Source of the DNA: Aphrocallistes beatrix
Lineage: Eukaryota; Porifera; Hexactinellida; Sceptrulophora; Aphrocallistidae
DNA: 64,000 nt
Assembly: GCA_963281255.1 (NCBI GenBank)
Contig: OY725490.1
Span: 806,001-870,000 of the forward strand
Reading direction: 5' to 3'
Translations under genes and position numbers: made by a program
Shown here: piece after piece, positions 41,959 through 52,183 of the stretch
Layout of the letters: each line of letters begins with the position of its first letter
Numbering within the stretch: the first letter of the stretch is position 1
The notes under the pieces: generated by a model
Seen by the model: only the letters and a program-made list of their open reading frames with translations
Database searches by the model: none
Told to the model about the DNA's origin: nothing

Positions 41959-42805
41959 CTTCCATAGCCACCTTGTCTAAGCAAATCTTTGCTTATAGAA
42001 CTAGGCCCCCTGCTCGTTTGTTTGTATAAATTGTTTATTTCTATTTCTTATTTTATTCCTCAATAGTGTGCCTAAAAAGTATATACATATATTATTCCAT
42101 TAAATTTTGTTCCCATAATTCTTAAATAAACATCGTTTGGGTAAAGAATTAATTCCATATTTACTAGTGCTCAAAAATTGAGAATTTTGAGATTTTGAGT
42201 CGACATATGGGTCTTTCAATTTGTTTACTAGCGTTGCCGATGAATCTAACTAATATTTTTTAGTCCATAATAAGATTTTTTAAATAAAATACTTGCACAG
42301 TTTAAGTATGCTTGCTTTTTGCTTAGCTTTTAACATTATATCGGAATTTCAGTACGTAATAGCCTGTGAAAACCAACATCCCGATTTCTACAAAATTCCT
42401 TTTTTCCTTTAATCCATTAATGGTCTGAATGTGAATTATTGACTTTTTCTTAAATTCCTATACTTCTGGTTTATATCTGTTTTTTAGAATAATGGAAACA
42501 ATAATAATAGTATGAATATCTAATAAGTAGCATAAATATACATAATTTCACACCTGGTTGCTGCTTATAAGAAGTGAATTAACTGTCTGTTTCTGATATA
42601 TTTTTATCAAATTGTACAAAAAGATTTGTCGTCATACGCTTTTCTAAAGCATTAGAACACTGAGATTATCTGATTATACATCTCAAGCAGCTAATCAATT
42701 GATAGTTTATTAGTATTTGTGCTAAAAATAGTACGATCAGGGATGCTATGAAATGTTATTGCAAACTTATTTTAAATAATTGAGTCATTCCAACTTAATA
42801 TAATA
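41959..42805 (+). other. Copine 3' flank
   Basis: AT-rich, no gene. AATAAA at 42125-42130, about 165 bp past the stop, is the best poly(A) signal. Nothing else is recognised. Confidence 0.55.
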
Positions 42806-43714
42806 CAAGCACGCTTCGCTTGCTTGCGCTGCGCGGCTTGCGGACACTGCGTGTCCGCAGAGTCGCCCTGTGGGCGCCTGGAGTTATTCAATCTAAACTA
42901 TTTTTGGAATTTTTTTCCTTTATATATATATTGTAAACAAAGGTCAACGAATAATTTTTCATATGGATCCGAAAATATGATATTCGAAATCTACACCCCT
43001 GAAAACCCCATGTCAACCATTGGAAGCTAGTCTCTAGCCTATTTTGTAATTTGTTTACTTTATGTAGATATTGTAAACAAAAATAAACAAATAATTTATC
43101 ATATCGATCTGAAAATATGATATTCGAAATCTACACCCCTAAAAACTCCATGTCAACCGTTGGAAGCTAGTTTCTCGCTTATTTTTGTCATTTTTTTACT
43201 ATATGCATCTATTGTAAACAAAAGTAAACAAATAATTCATCATATCGATCTGAAAATATGATATTCGAAATCTACACCCCTAAAATCCCTTGTCAACCGT
43301 TGGAAGCTAGTCTCTAGCATAATTTTCAAAATTCGTCAAATCGTGTGAAAATATGTATATAAAGGTGTGAAAATATACAAATAACCTTTTTTACTGCCAT
43401 ACACTATCATATGTAACTGAGACATTTATATAAGTATTGCTTTGAAGTATTAATAACAATGACAGCCTACAATAGTGTCTTATAATGATTTCTATTGTGA
43501 GAGTGAAGCCGTACATAGTATTGTATAGAAAAGGTGTGAAAAATTGTTTTCCATTCTTTTTGCAGAGGTGTGAAAATTTCGCTTAGCTTTTCGAACTTAA
43601 TCCTAGATTCATCATTTGACACCTACATGCCAATTTTCGTATCTCTACGCTTGCCAATTCTTCAATCAATTCGGACAAACAAACAAACAAATCCTAGCAT
43701 TTTAATATATAAGA
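42806..43714 (-). mobile_element. Helitron-like element, complete copy B4
   Basis: On the minus strand it runs from A|TCTTATATATTAAAATGCTAGG to a GC-rich end (GCGCAGCGCAAGCAAGCGAA then GCGTGCTTG|T), i.e. 5' TC and a 3' hairpin ending CTTG, inserted between A and T. Internally it has three 125-bp repeats (ggggtgtagatttcgaatat) and a perfect hairpin GCGGACACTGCGTGTCCGC. It has no coding capacity. The 3' CTTG differs from the canonical CTRR, so 'Helitron-like' is tentative. Confidence 0.6.
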
Positions 43715-44140
43715 TTTATTTCCACAATACTAGATAAATCACATTTCTATTAATTCATGAGAGACCTTCAAAATGGTCAAATGAAACAAAAATCAATCAT
43801 TCAAGTTGATCAAACACAAGAGCTAAGTAAGCATAAAGTAGATCACACTCCCTCTCAGCATTTGGAGTTTAATGATTAGGAGATTGTTTCCAGTGTCAGT
43901 TAAGTAGGATTGTCCTTAGACGATTTCTTGACCACTATGTTCACATATCTGGACTCCAAATTCCTAGAAAATAATTTTATTTTGTCAATCATTGGGCAAG
44001 TCAGTATTACTCTCTGAATTTGAATATGATTGGGCGAAATTTGAGAGAATGTTTATAGAACAAAAATATCAGTATATATTATTCTAAATAAATTAAGCAT
44101 ACTTTGGCACCATTGAACTGAATTCGTTTTTCAGGACGAA
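43715..44140. other. Intergenic, nothing recognised
   Basis: AT-rich, no supported feature. Confidence 0.5.
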
Positions 44141-44500
44141 GGATTTTGCTGACACAATTCCGGTTATGTCATTTCGGGCGGGGAAGTCACAAATGCTGGT
44201 GCATTTCTATAATTAGAATTCACTTAAGCCAGAAATGAGATCTCAATGTTGAGACTGCAATGAAATTCTAATGGTTTATTCCGAATTCTAATTACTTTAC
44301 AGTCAGCATAGAAGTTTCAAGAAATTACTCATTTGCTGAGAGTGGAATGGAATACACAGTTTAGATTTGACGTCTGAACTTGGATTGTAAACAAAAAGCG
44401 ACTTAAACCCATGGAGTCCATTCTATTTATAACTTGGACCCCGTATTTCTAAGGTTTCCCAGCCCAAAATGACTTAATCGGAAATGAGTTAGCAAAATCC
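44141..44500. mobile_element. TIR element with GGATTTTGCTRAC ends
   Basis: Left GGATTTTGCTGACACAATTC pairs with right GAAATGAGTTAGCAAAATCC, and the next 20 bp ('gtcatttcgggc') also pair. Fragments of the same family occur at 6186-6231 and 6966-7030. Confidence 0.65.
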
Positions 44501-44548
44501 AAAGTACATTGATGGGTAAATAGTTAATTGATGACTATTAAACTAGTA

Positions 44549-44596
44549 CTACTCACTCCATAGCAACCTCCTTTTTGTTCTTTTCTGGTTGATCTT
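44549..44596 (-). CDS. Receptor terminal exon (cytoplasmic tail)
   Basis: Follows a TTTCTTTCTAG acceptor and reads, in the frame set by the transmembrane exon, KINQKRTKRRLLWSE then a stop: a very short basic tail with no signalling motif. It ends the minus-strand receptor whose extracellular exons lie at 47-51 kb. Confidence 0.5.
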   Translation of the reverse strand, partial: KINQKRTKRRLLWSE

Positions 44597-44655
44597 CTAG
44601 AAAGAAAGAATCAATCATTAATTTCCAGTGAAAATTAATCCCTGAGAGAACTAAC

Positions 44656-44770
44656 CTTTCTTACTTCTTTTCCTAATATACAGATAAAAAAGAATACGGC
44701 AAATGGGAAGCAACAAAATACACAGATGAGGATCAGTCCGAAAAACCTCCGAGAACTCCTCCAATAACAG
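44656..44770 (-). CDS. Receptor transmembrane exon, one base short
   Basis: Acceptor CAACAATAG, phase 1, then AVIGGVLGG..FGLILICVFCCFPFAVFFFICILGKEVRK up to a GTTAGT donor: a typical glycine-rich start and long hydrophobic helix. The A-run at 44741-44745 has five bases, which throws the frame; the duplicate at 45459-45464 has six and keeps it. So this copy is either frameshifted or has a homopolymer error. Confidence 0.55.
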
Positions 44771-44779
44771 CTATTGTTG

Positions 44780-44853
44780 ACAGGTACAGGAACAGACCAT
44801 ATCAACTCTATCTCCTATGCAGGCATAGGCTGGAACCTGCTGGATCGATTGGC
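44780..44853 (-). pseudogene. 5' part of a Cys-module exon, truncated
   Basis: Reads GQSIQQVPAYACIGDRVDMVC after a CTTTAG acceptor, then loses homology and stops just before the transmembrane exon. It is a stranded duplicate of the first half of the 50462-50841 exon. Confidence 0.6.
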
Positions 44854-46030
44854 CTAAAGATTTTTACAATAAATAATAATCAATGTGGGTTATATTTAAA
44901 ATATTCCAATTGTAAGCTCAAGCTTTTCAAATAATTAAACATGATTTTGGTATCACAGCCAATGCATAGCATACCTTAGTATCATATTTAGTGTGATCTG
45001 GTGTCATAATGCAATTGCCAAGGCCTAACAATCGCATCTATCATCAAACGAAGAAAACTTGGCAATATTTACAGTCAATTTTCAGATGCTAAATTTCGTT
45101 ATACTCACTCCTCGCTGAGATAGGTGGGAAATTGTGCTGGCCAATCAAATTGTATTATTTTATAATACAAATACATTTGAGTCTAAGTAGTGACTTACAT
45201 TTACAATACATACAGTATTTCGATAGTTGACCTTTAGCTGTGCCACCAATGTGACGCTCCATGTATGTAAACGTTACGTAACTGGGGTGCGAGTACTGGC
45301 TTGTTCGTTAGTGAGTATCTCTACCCAGTGGCGTAGCTAGTATTACGCACAGTACGCACGTGCGTACTAGAATTACGAAGCTAGGGGCGCAGAATATGAA
45401 TCATGGCAACAAAACTCTATTTTTGAACCAACAAAATACACAGATGAGGATCAGTCCGAAAAAACCTCCGAGAACTCCTCCAAGAACAGCTAGATAAGCA
45501 GTAGAAATTATAAAATATTTTAATCTTCAGTCTGCAGAGAATTTTAGGTCAATTTCTGTCTTTTGGCTCAATTCTAAACAGAGAAAGAGATGGAAAAAAT
45601 TGTATTTACTCTACCTCTAGGTTTAATGAGGAGAAAAAATAAAATGCTCCCACGTAAATATAAAATTCTCGTGATAAAATGCAAGTTTGCATCACCTGTA
45701 TCTAAACAGTTGTCAAACCCTACTAAATATTCTCACCTTTGTGATCATATATTCCATCCTCGTTTGGAGATTCAATATTAAATTCCATACATGAGATAGC
45801 TAACAAACTTAAAAAGCATACAAGTAAACCCACCAGAAAGTGTTGGAAGTAGACTTGTAAGAGGAGTGCACACTATAGAGTGGGAAAAGAGTACTAACAT
45901 CAAAAATGTACCACAAAAGGTGCATTACAAGGAGAAAAGTAAATAACTTCCTATTCACCAGTAAGACTGCACTGGTGAATAGGTAGGCGGATAATTGCAA
46001 GTTACTGTGAATTCTTGTATGTAGTAAGGC
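44854..46030. other. Intergenic/intronic; contains a duplicated TM exon piece
   Basis: 45427-45489 (minus) is a partial duplicate of the transmembrane exon (AVLGGVLGGFFGLILICVFC) with its own TATCTAG acceptor and the intact six-base run. 45838-45960 matches 54513-54630 ('gaggagtgcacactatagag'). The rest is unrecognised. Confidence 0.5.
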
Positions 46031-46931
46031 CAAGGGTGTTCAAACGGTGGCCCGCGGATAATTCGCTTGTTTTCATTATTCATATATATACAGTAGATTG
46101 ACGTGCTTCAATCGTCAGATAATAATTGTTCTTTCTAAACACCATATAGAAATAATTGTAGATACTCTACAAATGCATCAATGTTCCTAGTATGAATACA
46201 GTATTTGGTAACGATAGTTTGCATTTACGAATTCTATCAATTATTAGAGCTTCACAAGTATAACGTAGGAGGTGCATGCATTTGTCAGAATTTTGAAGCT
46301 GTCACTTGTCAGAATTATCCTAGTTGTCACTTGTCAGTAGATGTGTCACTTGTCAGAATGGAGGACTGCTGTCACTTGTCAGAATAGTTTTTAAGGAATG
46401 GCGGATGTTTCGTCACTGATATTTCTTTGAATGCAATTAAAGAATCACTACTTTCATTCTCCCATTCATTCTACCAAATAATAAATGACAATCACCCACC
46501 CTCACGAAATAAAAAAACCACTCTCGCGTGCCACTTTATATTATTTCAAACTCAAAATGCCTACTCTCACTTTCCTACCAATTCTATTCAACTCCATGTT
46601 TGCCAAAAAACCATTCTGACAAGTGACAGCAGTCCTAAAAACCATTCTGACAAGTGACAGCAGTCCTAAAAACCATTCTGACAAGTGACAACTAGGAAAA
46701 TTCTGACAAGTGACAGCTTCAAAATTCTGACAAATGCAACTCCCCCTAACGTAGGAGGCAGAACCTAAATTGAAATGGCGAGTAGAATCCATTGTTAATG
46801 CAATATGAGGTCAAATAATATAGCTTGAAAATTGATTAAACTAAAGCCAGAGGCGATCTATGATTTGTGGCCCGTAAGGCGGAGCCTAATTTTTAAAGTG
46901 GCCCGTAAATTTAAAAGTTTGAGCACCCCTG
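46031..46931. mobile_element. hAT-like element, copy 1
   Basis: Left end CAAGGGTGTTCAAACGGTGG, right end AAGTTTGAGCACCCCTG. It is homologous to 58390-59833 outside the insertions: it lacks that copy's TA-targeting insert at the site near 46083, and carries its own insert at 46271-46746. The flanking 8-bp duplication is not recognisable here. Confidence 0.75.
46271..46746. mobile_element. Palindrome-array element nested in the hAT copy
   Basis: Ends share TGCATTTGTCAGAATTTTGA in inverted orientation. Inside are tandem direct units of TGTCACTTGTCAGAATGG on the left and CATTCTGACAAGTGACAG on the right. 'taacgtagga' repeats on both sides, and the sister hAT copy has the empty site at about 59418. 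The duplication length is ambiguous (7-12 bp) because the element edge resembles it; a Mutator-like group is possible. Confidence 0.7.
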
Positions 46932-47186
46932 TCTAAGTAAGCTATGCTATAACTTATTTGGATTGCATTGGGAGTTTGAGGATTTTAAACCTATACCCAC
47001 AAATATATTTGATTAACCACAAAAATTACAAATGGTGGTAAATTAAGCACATTTTACCGCTGTCCTAGGAATATTTCCAAATTTCAAATTATCAAACTTT
47101 TCTGCACTAGGGAAACCATTTATCAAATATTGTACAAACACTAACTCGGTTAATTTCGACGGGACACATACAAACTATCTATTCAC

Positions 47187-47471
47187 CTGGTGTTAGAAGA
47201 CTGGGAGCATGAACTGGAGAAGAAGTGCCAATGCAGTTGCTAGCAGCTACTGAGTAGTTGTACTCAGAGGTGGGGAGTAGCGTAGAGACGTGGAGATAGT
47301 AGCCAAGAAGTGTCCTAGCAATCTCAGATCCATTCAGATAGACCACGTACTCCACTCCAGATGAAGCTGACTGCTGATTGGGTAGTGTCCAGCTGACATT
47401 CACTGAGGCAGAACAAGCGGACTGATTGAACGAGAGAAGAGAGTGAGATACAGATGTGGGAGCAGGAAATT
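47187..47471 (-). CDS. FN3 exon 4 of the 44.5-51 kb receptor (type 2)
   Basis: 285 nt, phase 1/1, acceptor TTCTAG, donor GTGAAT. FN3 domain: TCSASVNVSW with the core Trp, YVVYLNGSEIAR, and YNYSVAASNCIGTSSPVHA. It closely matches the exon at 49603; 'type 2' is defined by the HVSTLLPTSEYNYS ending. Confidence 0.85.
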
Positions 47472-47841
47472 CTAGAATATTTGAATGGTTAGAATGTCAC
47501 ATAGGCAAGTATTGCGAACTCAAATTGGTAGCTGTGTAAAAGATAGATTAAAATTCAGCCATTTGGAACTCTTGTTTTGCTTACAATAAGGTAGCTAATA
47601 GTAAGCAGAAGCATCGCAAAATATAAACTTAAGATTGGAAATTGAGAAATGCTATAGGCGAACTCTGCTGTAAGATAAGTTAATGGTGATGAGGAGGAAA
47701 GACAATGCAAATTTGTAAATATGATCAGGAAAGTGATCAGTATATAAAAGCGCTATCTTTCTTCTGATCATCCAATTACCCTAATGCTGTTAGATGATGG
47801 AATAAACAGGATAGTATTTAGAATCTAGCTCTTGTAGTTAC

Positions 47842-48132
47842 ATGGAGTTAGGAGAGTCGTTGCATACACTTGAGAAGTTGTTCCAATACAGTTCTCAGCT
47901 GCCACTGAGTAGTTGTACTCAGTGCTTGCATACAGCGTAGAGACGTGAAGAGTGGAGTCAAGCATTGTCCTAGCAATCTCAGATCCATCCAGATATACCA
48001 CATATGTCACTCCAGAATCTGACTCATGATTGGGTAGTGTCCAGCTGATATTCACTGAGGCAGAACAAGTGGACTGATTGAACGAGAGAAGAGAGTGAGT
48101 TGTAGATATGGGAGCAGATGGCAATAACATAT
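47842..48132 (-). CDS. FN3 exon 3 (type 1)
   Basis: 291 nt. FN3 with STCSASVNISW, VTYVVYLDGSEIAR, HVSTLYASTEYNYS and AAENCIGTTSQVYA. The donor is T|GTAACT where other type-1 copies have G|GTAACT. The acceptor lies in a local inverted repeat (acatatctaagt/acttagatatg) beside the SINE. Confidence 0.8.
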
Positions 48133-48173
48133 CTAAGTTATTAATTACATAATTAATTACATGACTTAGATAT

Positions 48174-48585
48174 GCTTGGGTGGTGCAGTGGTTAGGGCGT
48201 TTGAATACCAAAACTTAGGTCGCGGGTTCTAACCTCGCTCTAGTCATTTGCATTTTACTCTCAATTACATTGCTTCGGTAATGTAATCTGAGCCTACACT
48301 CTTGCAGAACCTTAGTGAGCTGAAAGCACTAAGGATGTCATCTCGTTTAGGTAAAGTTAGGTCAGGTGCTATCTTTCTTGCCTACTGTCAGCCGAGTTTT
48401 TCTCTGTAACACGCTATCATATGCACACAGACACCATCATGTGCATACAGACACGCCGCATGCACACATTCAGCAACTATCAGTAGGCTTAGCACCTCAC
48501 TCACTCAGATTGTAAACCCCCTGAGAACATATTAGCATGGATTCGGAGGGTATATAAATCTATAACTTTAACTTTTAACTTTAAC
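48174..48585 (+). mobile_element. tRNA-derived SINE
   Basis: The first 75 bp are tRNA-like: A-box TGGTGCAGTGGTTAGGGCG (48181-) and B-box GGTTCTAACCTC (48225-48236) about 33 bp apart, the RNA polymerase III spacing. A roughly 300-bp unrelated body follows, then a simple (ACTTTTA)n-type tail. It sits in the intron between FN3 exons 2 and 3. No clear target duplication was found. Confidence 0.75.
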
Positions 48586-49136
48586 AGTTATATCATATTG
48601 ATTATATTTAGTAATTTGTTGAATAACTCATAGAGCATTAAATTTAGAAATAGAAATCATAAAATCGCTTGATGGGAAGTAGTAATCTATTGGCTATCAA
48701 ATAGTATCAAATATGAATGCCTAGTTATTGTAATTTTCAGTATATCAACCTAACTAACCAAAATACATCTTCGAAGCAATACTGGAATGTAAAACGTTCG
48801 ATGAAAAAACGAAACTTTTCGCATCACCCCATTCAGAGCTCAGTTTTACACAATAGTCAAATTAAAATACTTCGAAGTGTCCTCAAACTCGTTATATTCA
48901 TCTCAAATTAACCAGTTGCGCAATCATATGATGACTTATCAAAATTTTAGTTATGGATTGTGGGCACACACTCCATATATACGTATTGAGACAATGTTAA
49001 ATTGAGCACATTATATCGATGTACTAAGAATATTTCCAAATTTCAAATTATCAAAACTTTCACTTGACAGGAATTGCTAATTAGGTTGTGCCAAGAAATT
49101 TCACTTAAAATCTTTCATAAAATATTGTACATATAC

Positions 49137-49548
49137 CAGGGTTGCCGTGGGAATGGAATTTCAATACCCATCCCCATCCCATTCCCACAAGATTTCTGTG
49201 GGAATACCCACAAAAACCCACAGAAACCCACATGAAAACGGGCTTGCCTAATTTCCGGGACGGGGCGGGACCGTCCCGGAAAATCTAGATACCTAATTTC
49301 CAGGAAAGCACATTTTGAAACTTTATAATCCCGTCCCGGGAATTAGGTATCTTCACCCGTCCCGTCCCGGAAATTAGGCATCTTAACCCGTCCCGTCCCG
49401 GAAATTAGGCATGCCCCAAGAAAACCCACAGAAACCCACAGGAAACCCCACAGAAACCCACATGTGGGAATACCCATAGGATTAAAATCATTCCCATTCC
49501 CATCCCATATGGGAAAACCCACAGATTCCCATTCCCACGGCAACCCTG
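49137..49548. mobile_element. hAT-like element with exact 8-bp duplication
   Basis: Ends CAGGGTTGCCGTGGGAATGG and CCCACGGCAACCCTG. Flanking ACATATAC occurs at 49129-49136 and 49549-49556, and the empty site is visible in the paralogous intron at about 62146 (gtacatatactaactc). Internally there are repeated 'acccacagaaacccaca' units, and a CCGTCCCGGAAATTAGG element (49243-49423) is nested inside. A relative is at 52519-52642. Confidence 0.9.
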
Positions 49549-49602
49549 ACATATACTAACTCGAGTAAATTTCTGCGGAACACATACAAACTATCTATTC
49601 AC

Positions 49603-49887
49603 CTGGTATTAGAAGACTGGGAGCATGAACTGGAGAAGAAGTGCCAATGCAGTTGCTAGCAGCTACTGAGTAGTTGTGCTCAGAGGTGGGGAGTAGCGCA
49701 GAGATGTGGAGATAGTAGCCAAGAAGTGTCCTAGCAATCTCAGATCCATTCAGATAGACCACGTACTCCACTGCAGATGAAGCTGACTGCTGATTGGGTA
49801 GTGTCCAGCTGACATTCACTGATGCAGAACAAGTGGACTGATTGAACGAGAGAAGAGAGTGAGATACAGATATGGGAGCAGGAAATT
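49603..49887 (-). CDS. FN3 exon 2 (type 2)
   Basis: 285 nt, phase 1/1, same boundaries as exon 4. Reads VNVSWTLPNQQSASSAVEYV, HISALLPTSEHNYS and ASNCIGTSSPVHA. The final strand has Ile (LLIPG) where all others have Thr. Confidence 0.85.
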
Positions 49888-50092
49888 CTAGAATATTTGA
49901 ATGGTTAGAATGTCACATAGGCAAGTATTGCGAACTCAACTTGGTAGCTGTGTAAAAGATAGATTAAAATTCAGCCATTTGGAATTCATTTTTGCTCACT
50001 AGAGGTTGCTATACGTGAAGTTTCTAACAGGAAACAGATCACATATGTAGTTCATGACAGGAGAATATTTAGAATTTAGCTCTTGTAGTTAC

Positions 50093-50383
50093 CTGGAGTT
50101 AGGAGAGTCGCTGCATAAACTTGAGAAGTTGTTCCAACACAGTTCTCAGCTGCTACTGAGTAGTTGTACTCAGTGCTTGCAGACAGCGTAGAGACGTGAA
50201 GAGTGTAGTCATTCATCGTTCTATCAATCTCAGATCCATTCAGATAGACCACGTATGTCACTGTAGTTGAAGCTACCAGCTGATTGGGTAGTATCCAGCT
50301 GATATTCACTGATGCAGAACAAGTGGACTGATCGAATGAAATGATTGAATGTATTGGTGGAGATGATAGAGCCAATGGTAAAA
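50093..50383 (-). CDS. FN3 exon 1 (type 1)
   Basis: 291 nt after ATTTTTTAG. Starts LPLALSSPPIHSIISFDQ; core VNISWILPNQLVASTTVTYV, HVSTLSASTEYNYS, AENCVGTTSQVYA; donor G|GTAACT. Confidence 0.85.
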
Positions 50384-50461
50384 CTAAAAAATACATTTGA
50401 AAATTATTATATAAACGTATCGGTGGTTTAAAAAATGAATTTAAATAATAGCCCAACATAC

Positions 50462-50841
50462 CTGCAGATTGTATTTCCAACGTTTCATTCACACTTGAAT
50501 TCTGCCCACTTGAACCACTAAGAAAGTAATCTTGTCCACATCCGAAAGTGAGACCTCCATCTCCCATCATGAAAGAGAGAATGGTGAGACTTCCTGAAAT
50601 CACTTTAAACGATTGTGTTCCAGGAGTTGCATTAAATCGAGTCAAACTGAATCCTGCAACATCATAAGCAGCTGCGTTCACAGTTGACACGTTGATACTA
50701 AACTCTCAGACCCGTTGATGATGAATGCAATTTGAATTGAGATGTAATTGTTGTTGACAGAATCAGGAACAAGTAAAGAACAGAGAATATCAACACTATC
50801 TCCTATGCAGGCATAGGCTGGAACCTGTTAGATCGATTGAT
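50462..50841 (-). pseudogene. Cys-module exon with two lesions
   Basis: Homologous to the 651-1031 module (VPAYACIGDSVDILC versus VPEYACERDDVIIVC) and followed by STVNAAAYDVAGFSLTRFN...LTFGCGQDYF. It is 380 nt where the intact paralogue is 381. The missing base near 50690 changes frame, and TAA at 50828-50830 interrupts the start (paralogue at 44853 has CAG there). The donor GTATGT is intact. Either the receptor is a recent pseudogene or this haplotype/assembly carries errors. Confidence 0.75.
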
Positions 50842-51061
50842 CTAAAATGTTACAACAACTAAAGGTTACAAAATGTCTTTACAATATGATTGACTCCTTG
50901 TTAATGGATCGCAAATTAGCAAAAACAACCGTGATGGGCTTAGATTAAAAGAAGAAAATTTTATATAATATTACATTTTCAAATAGTTTTTCTAATGCAA
51001 CTTGATGGATTATTTCTAAAAAATTTACCAAGTGGATTTCTACAAATAAACATTGACTTAC

Positions 51062-51110
51062 CTTGAGTGTGAAGAAGTGAAAGGAAAGAGAGTAAGACAC
51101 ATAATTGCAT
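51062..51110 (-). CDS. Signal-peptide exon of the receptor
   Basis: MQLCVLLSFLSLLHTQ: a short hydrophobic leader, ending phase 1 at a perfect GTAAGT donor. That phase matches the next exon. The promoter was not identified. Confidence 0.65.
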
Positions 51111-52183
51111 CTTGTATAAATGCAGGAACTGAAAAGTATTCATCTCAACCTCTTTAGGTGAAGCAGAAAATCACTAATACGAATAAAAAGAGAAAATGAA
51201 ATAGATATCAATCGAGTTAATTTATTTTAAGTAGAGAAGCCACACAATTTGGGATTTTTATTAAATAAAAAAAAATGTCAATCGACAGACTGATAGTACA
51301 GTTCCATTAAGTAACTTGACTCGTAGAGTATTTGCATGGTACATCGCCTTACTTGAGTTTGAAACAATTGTATCCATGTCAACCAATCAGATTTCAAGTT
51401 TAGAGTTATTGTAATTTATTTATGTGCATTGAATCCGGAAATTCTCTTTAGTCAATAAAATGAATACCAACTATAATGTTAAATCCCTTTATCTGATTGG
51501 CCATACGTTTTTATAATAAAGTATGAAAATCTTTCAGAACTGGCACACAGGTTCAAATCTTCACTATATAAGGAATATATGGTCCAAATTTGGTGCAATT
51601 TGGTCCAATCGTTGTACTCCAATCATGACATAAGGCATCTCCTATACTATGAACTGTACTAAATATAATGCTTTCGGAGTTCAATATAAAAGGCTGATAT
51701 TGATGCAAGCATTGAGTTGAAAGATTCAAAAAGAATCTTTCAAAGAACATATATTTCAAAATTCAATATATAGCTATCATGTGCAGCATATTAATTCAGA
51801 TATTTGATGGTTCACAATCACTTTTTTTTCAATTGTATGTGGGGAAACCAATTTGTTTTCTCAGATGATCCATGAGCTAACAATATACAATTAATGTTAG
51901 ACTTAGAGTTCCACATCAACTGCCTACACAAACTATGTTCTAATGTACCTTCAATGTAAGCATCAAATTGTATGGCACACATACACTATTTGATGTTTGC
52001 ACCTGGAAGAAATTAAAAAGAGAATTTAATGAGTATTAAATGATCAATTTTAAAGATATTTATTGCACCACAAAGCATTCGTAAGAATATTATAGAAAGT
52101 TCTTATTTACAAGTAAACTAATGCGATACAAATACTTGTAGTGTTATGAACTCTATACATCCCAAACAACTAGCTAATTGGTG
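51111..52183. other. Intergenic upstream of the receptor
   Basis: AT-rich; no exon, RNA gene or clear repeat is supported. Confidence 0.5.

Noticed and set aside
48174-48250. Functional tRNA gene
   Set aside because: A and B boxes are present, but the acceptor stem does not pair and the sequence continues into a SINE body with a simple tail.
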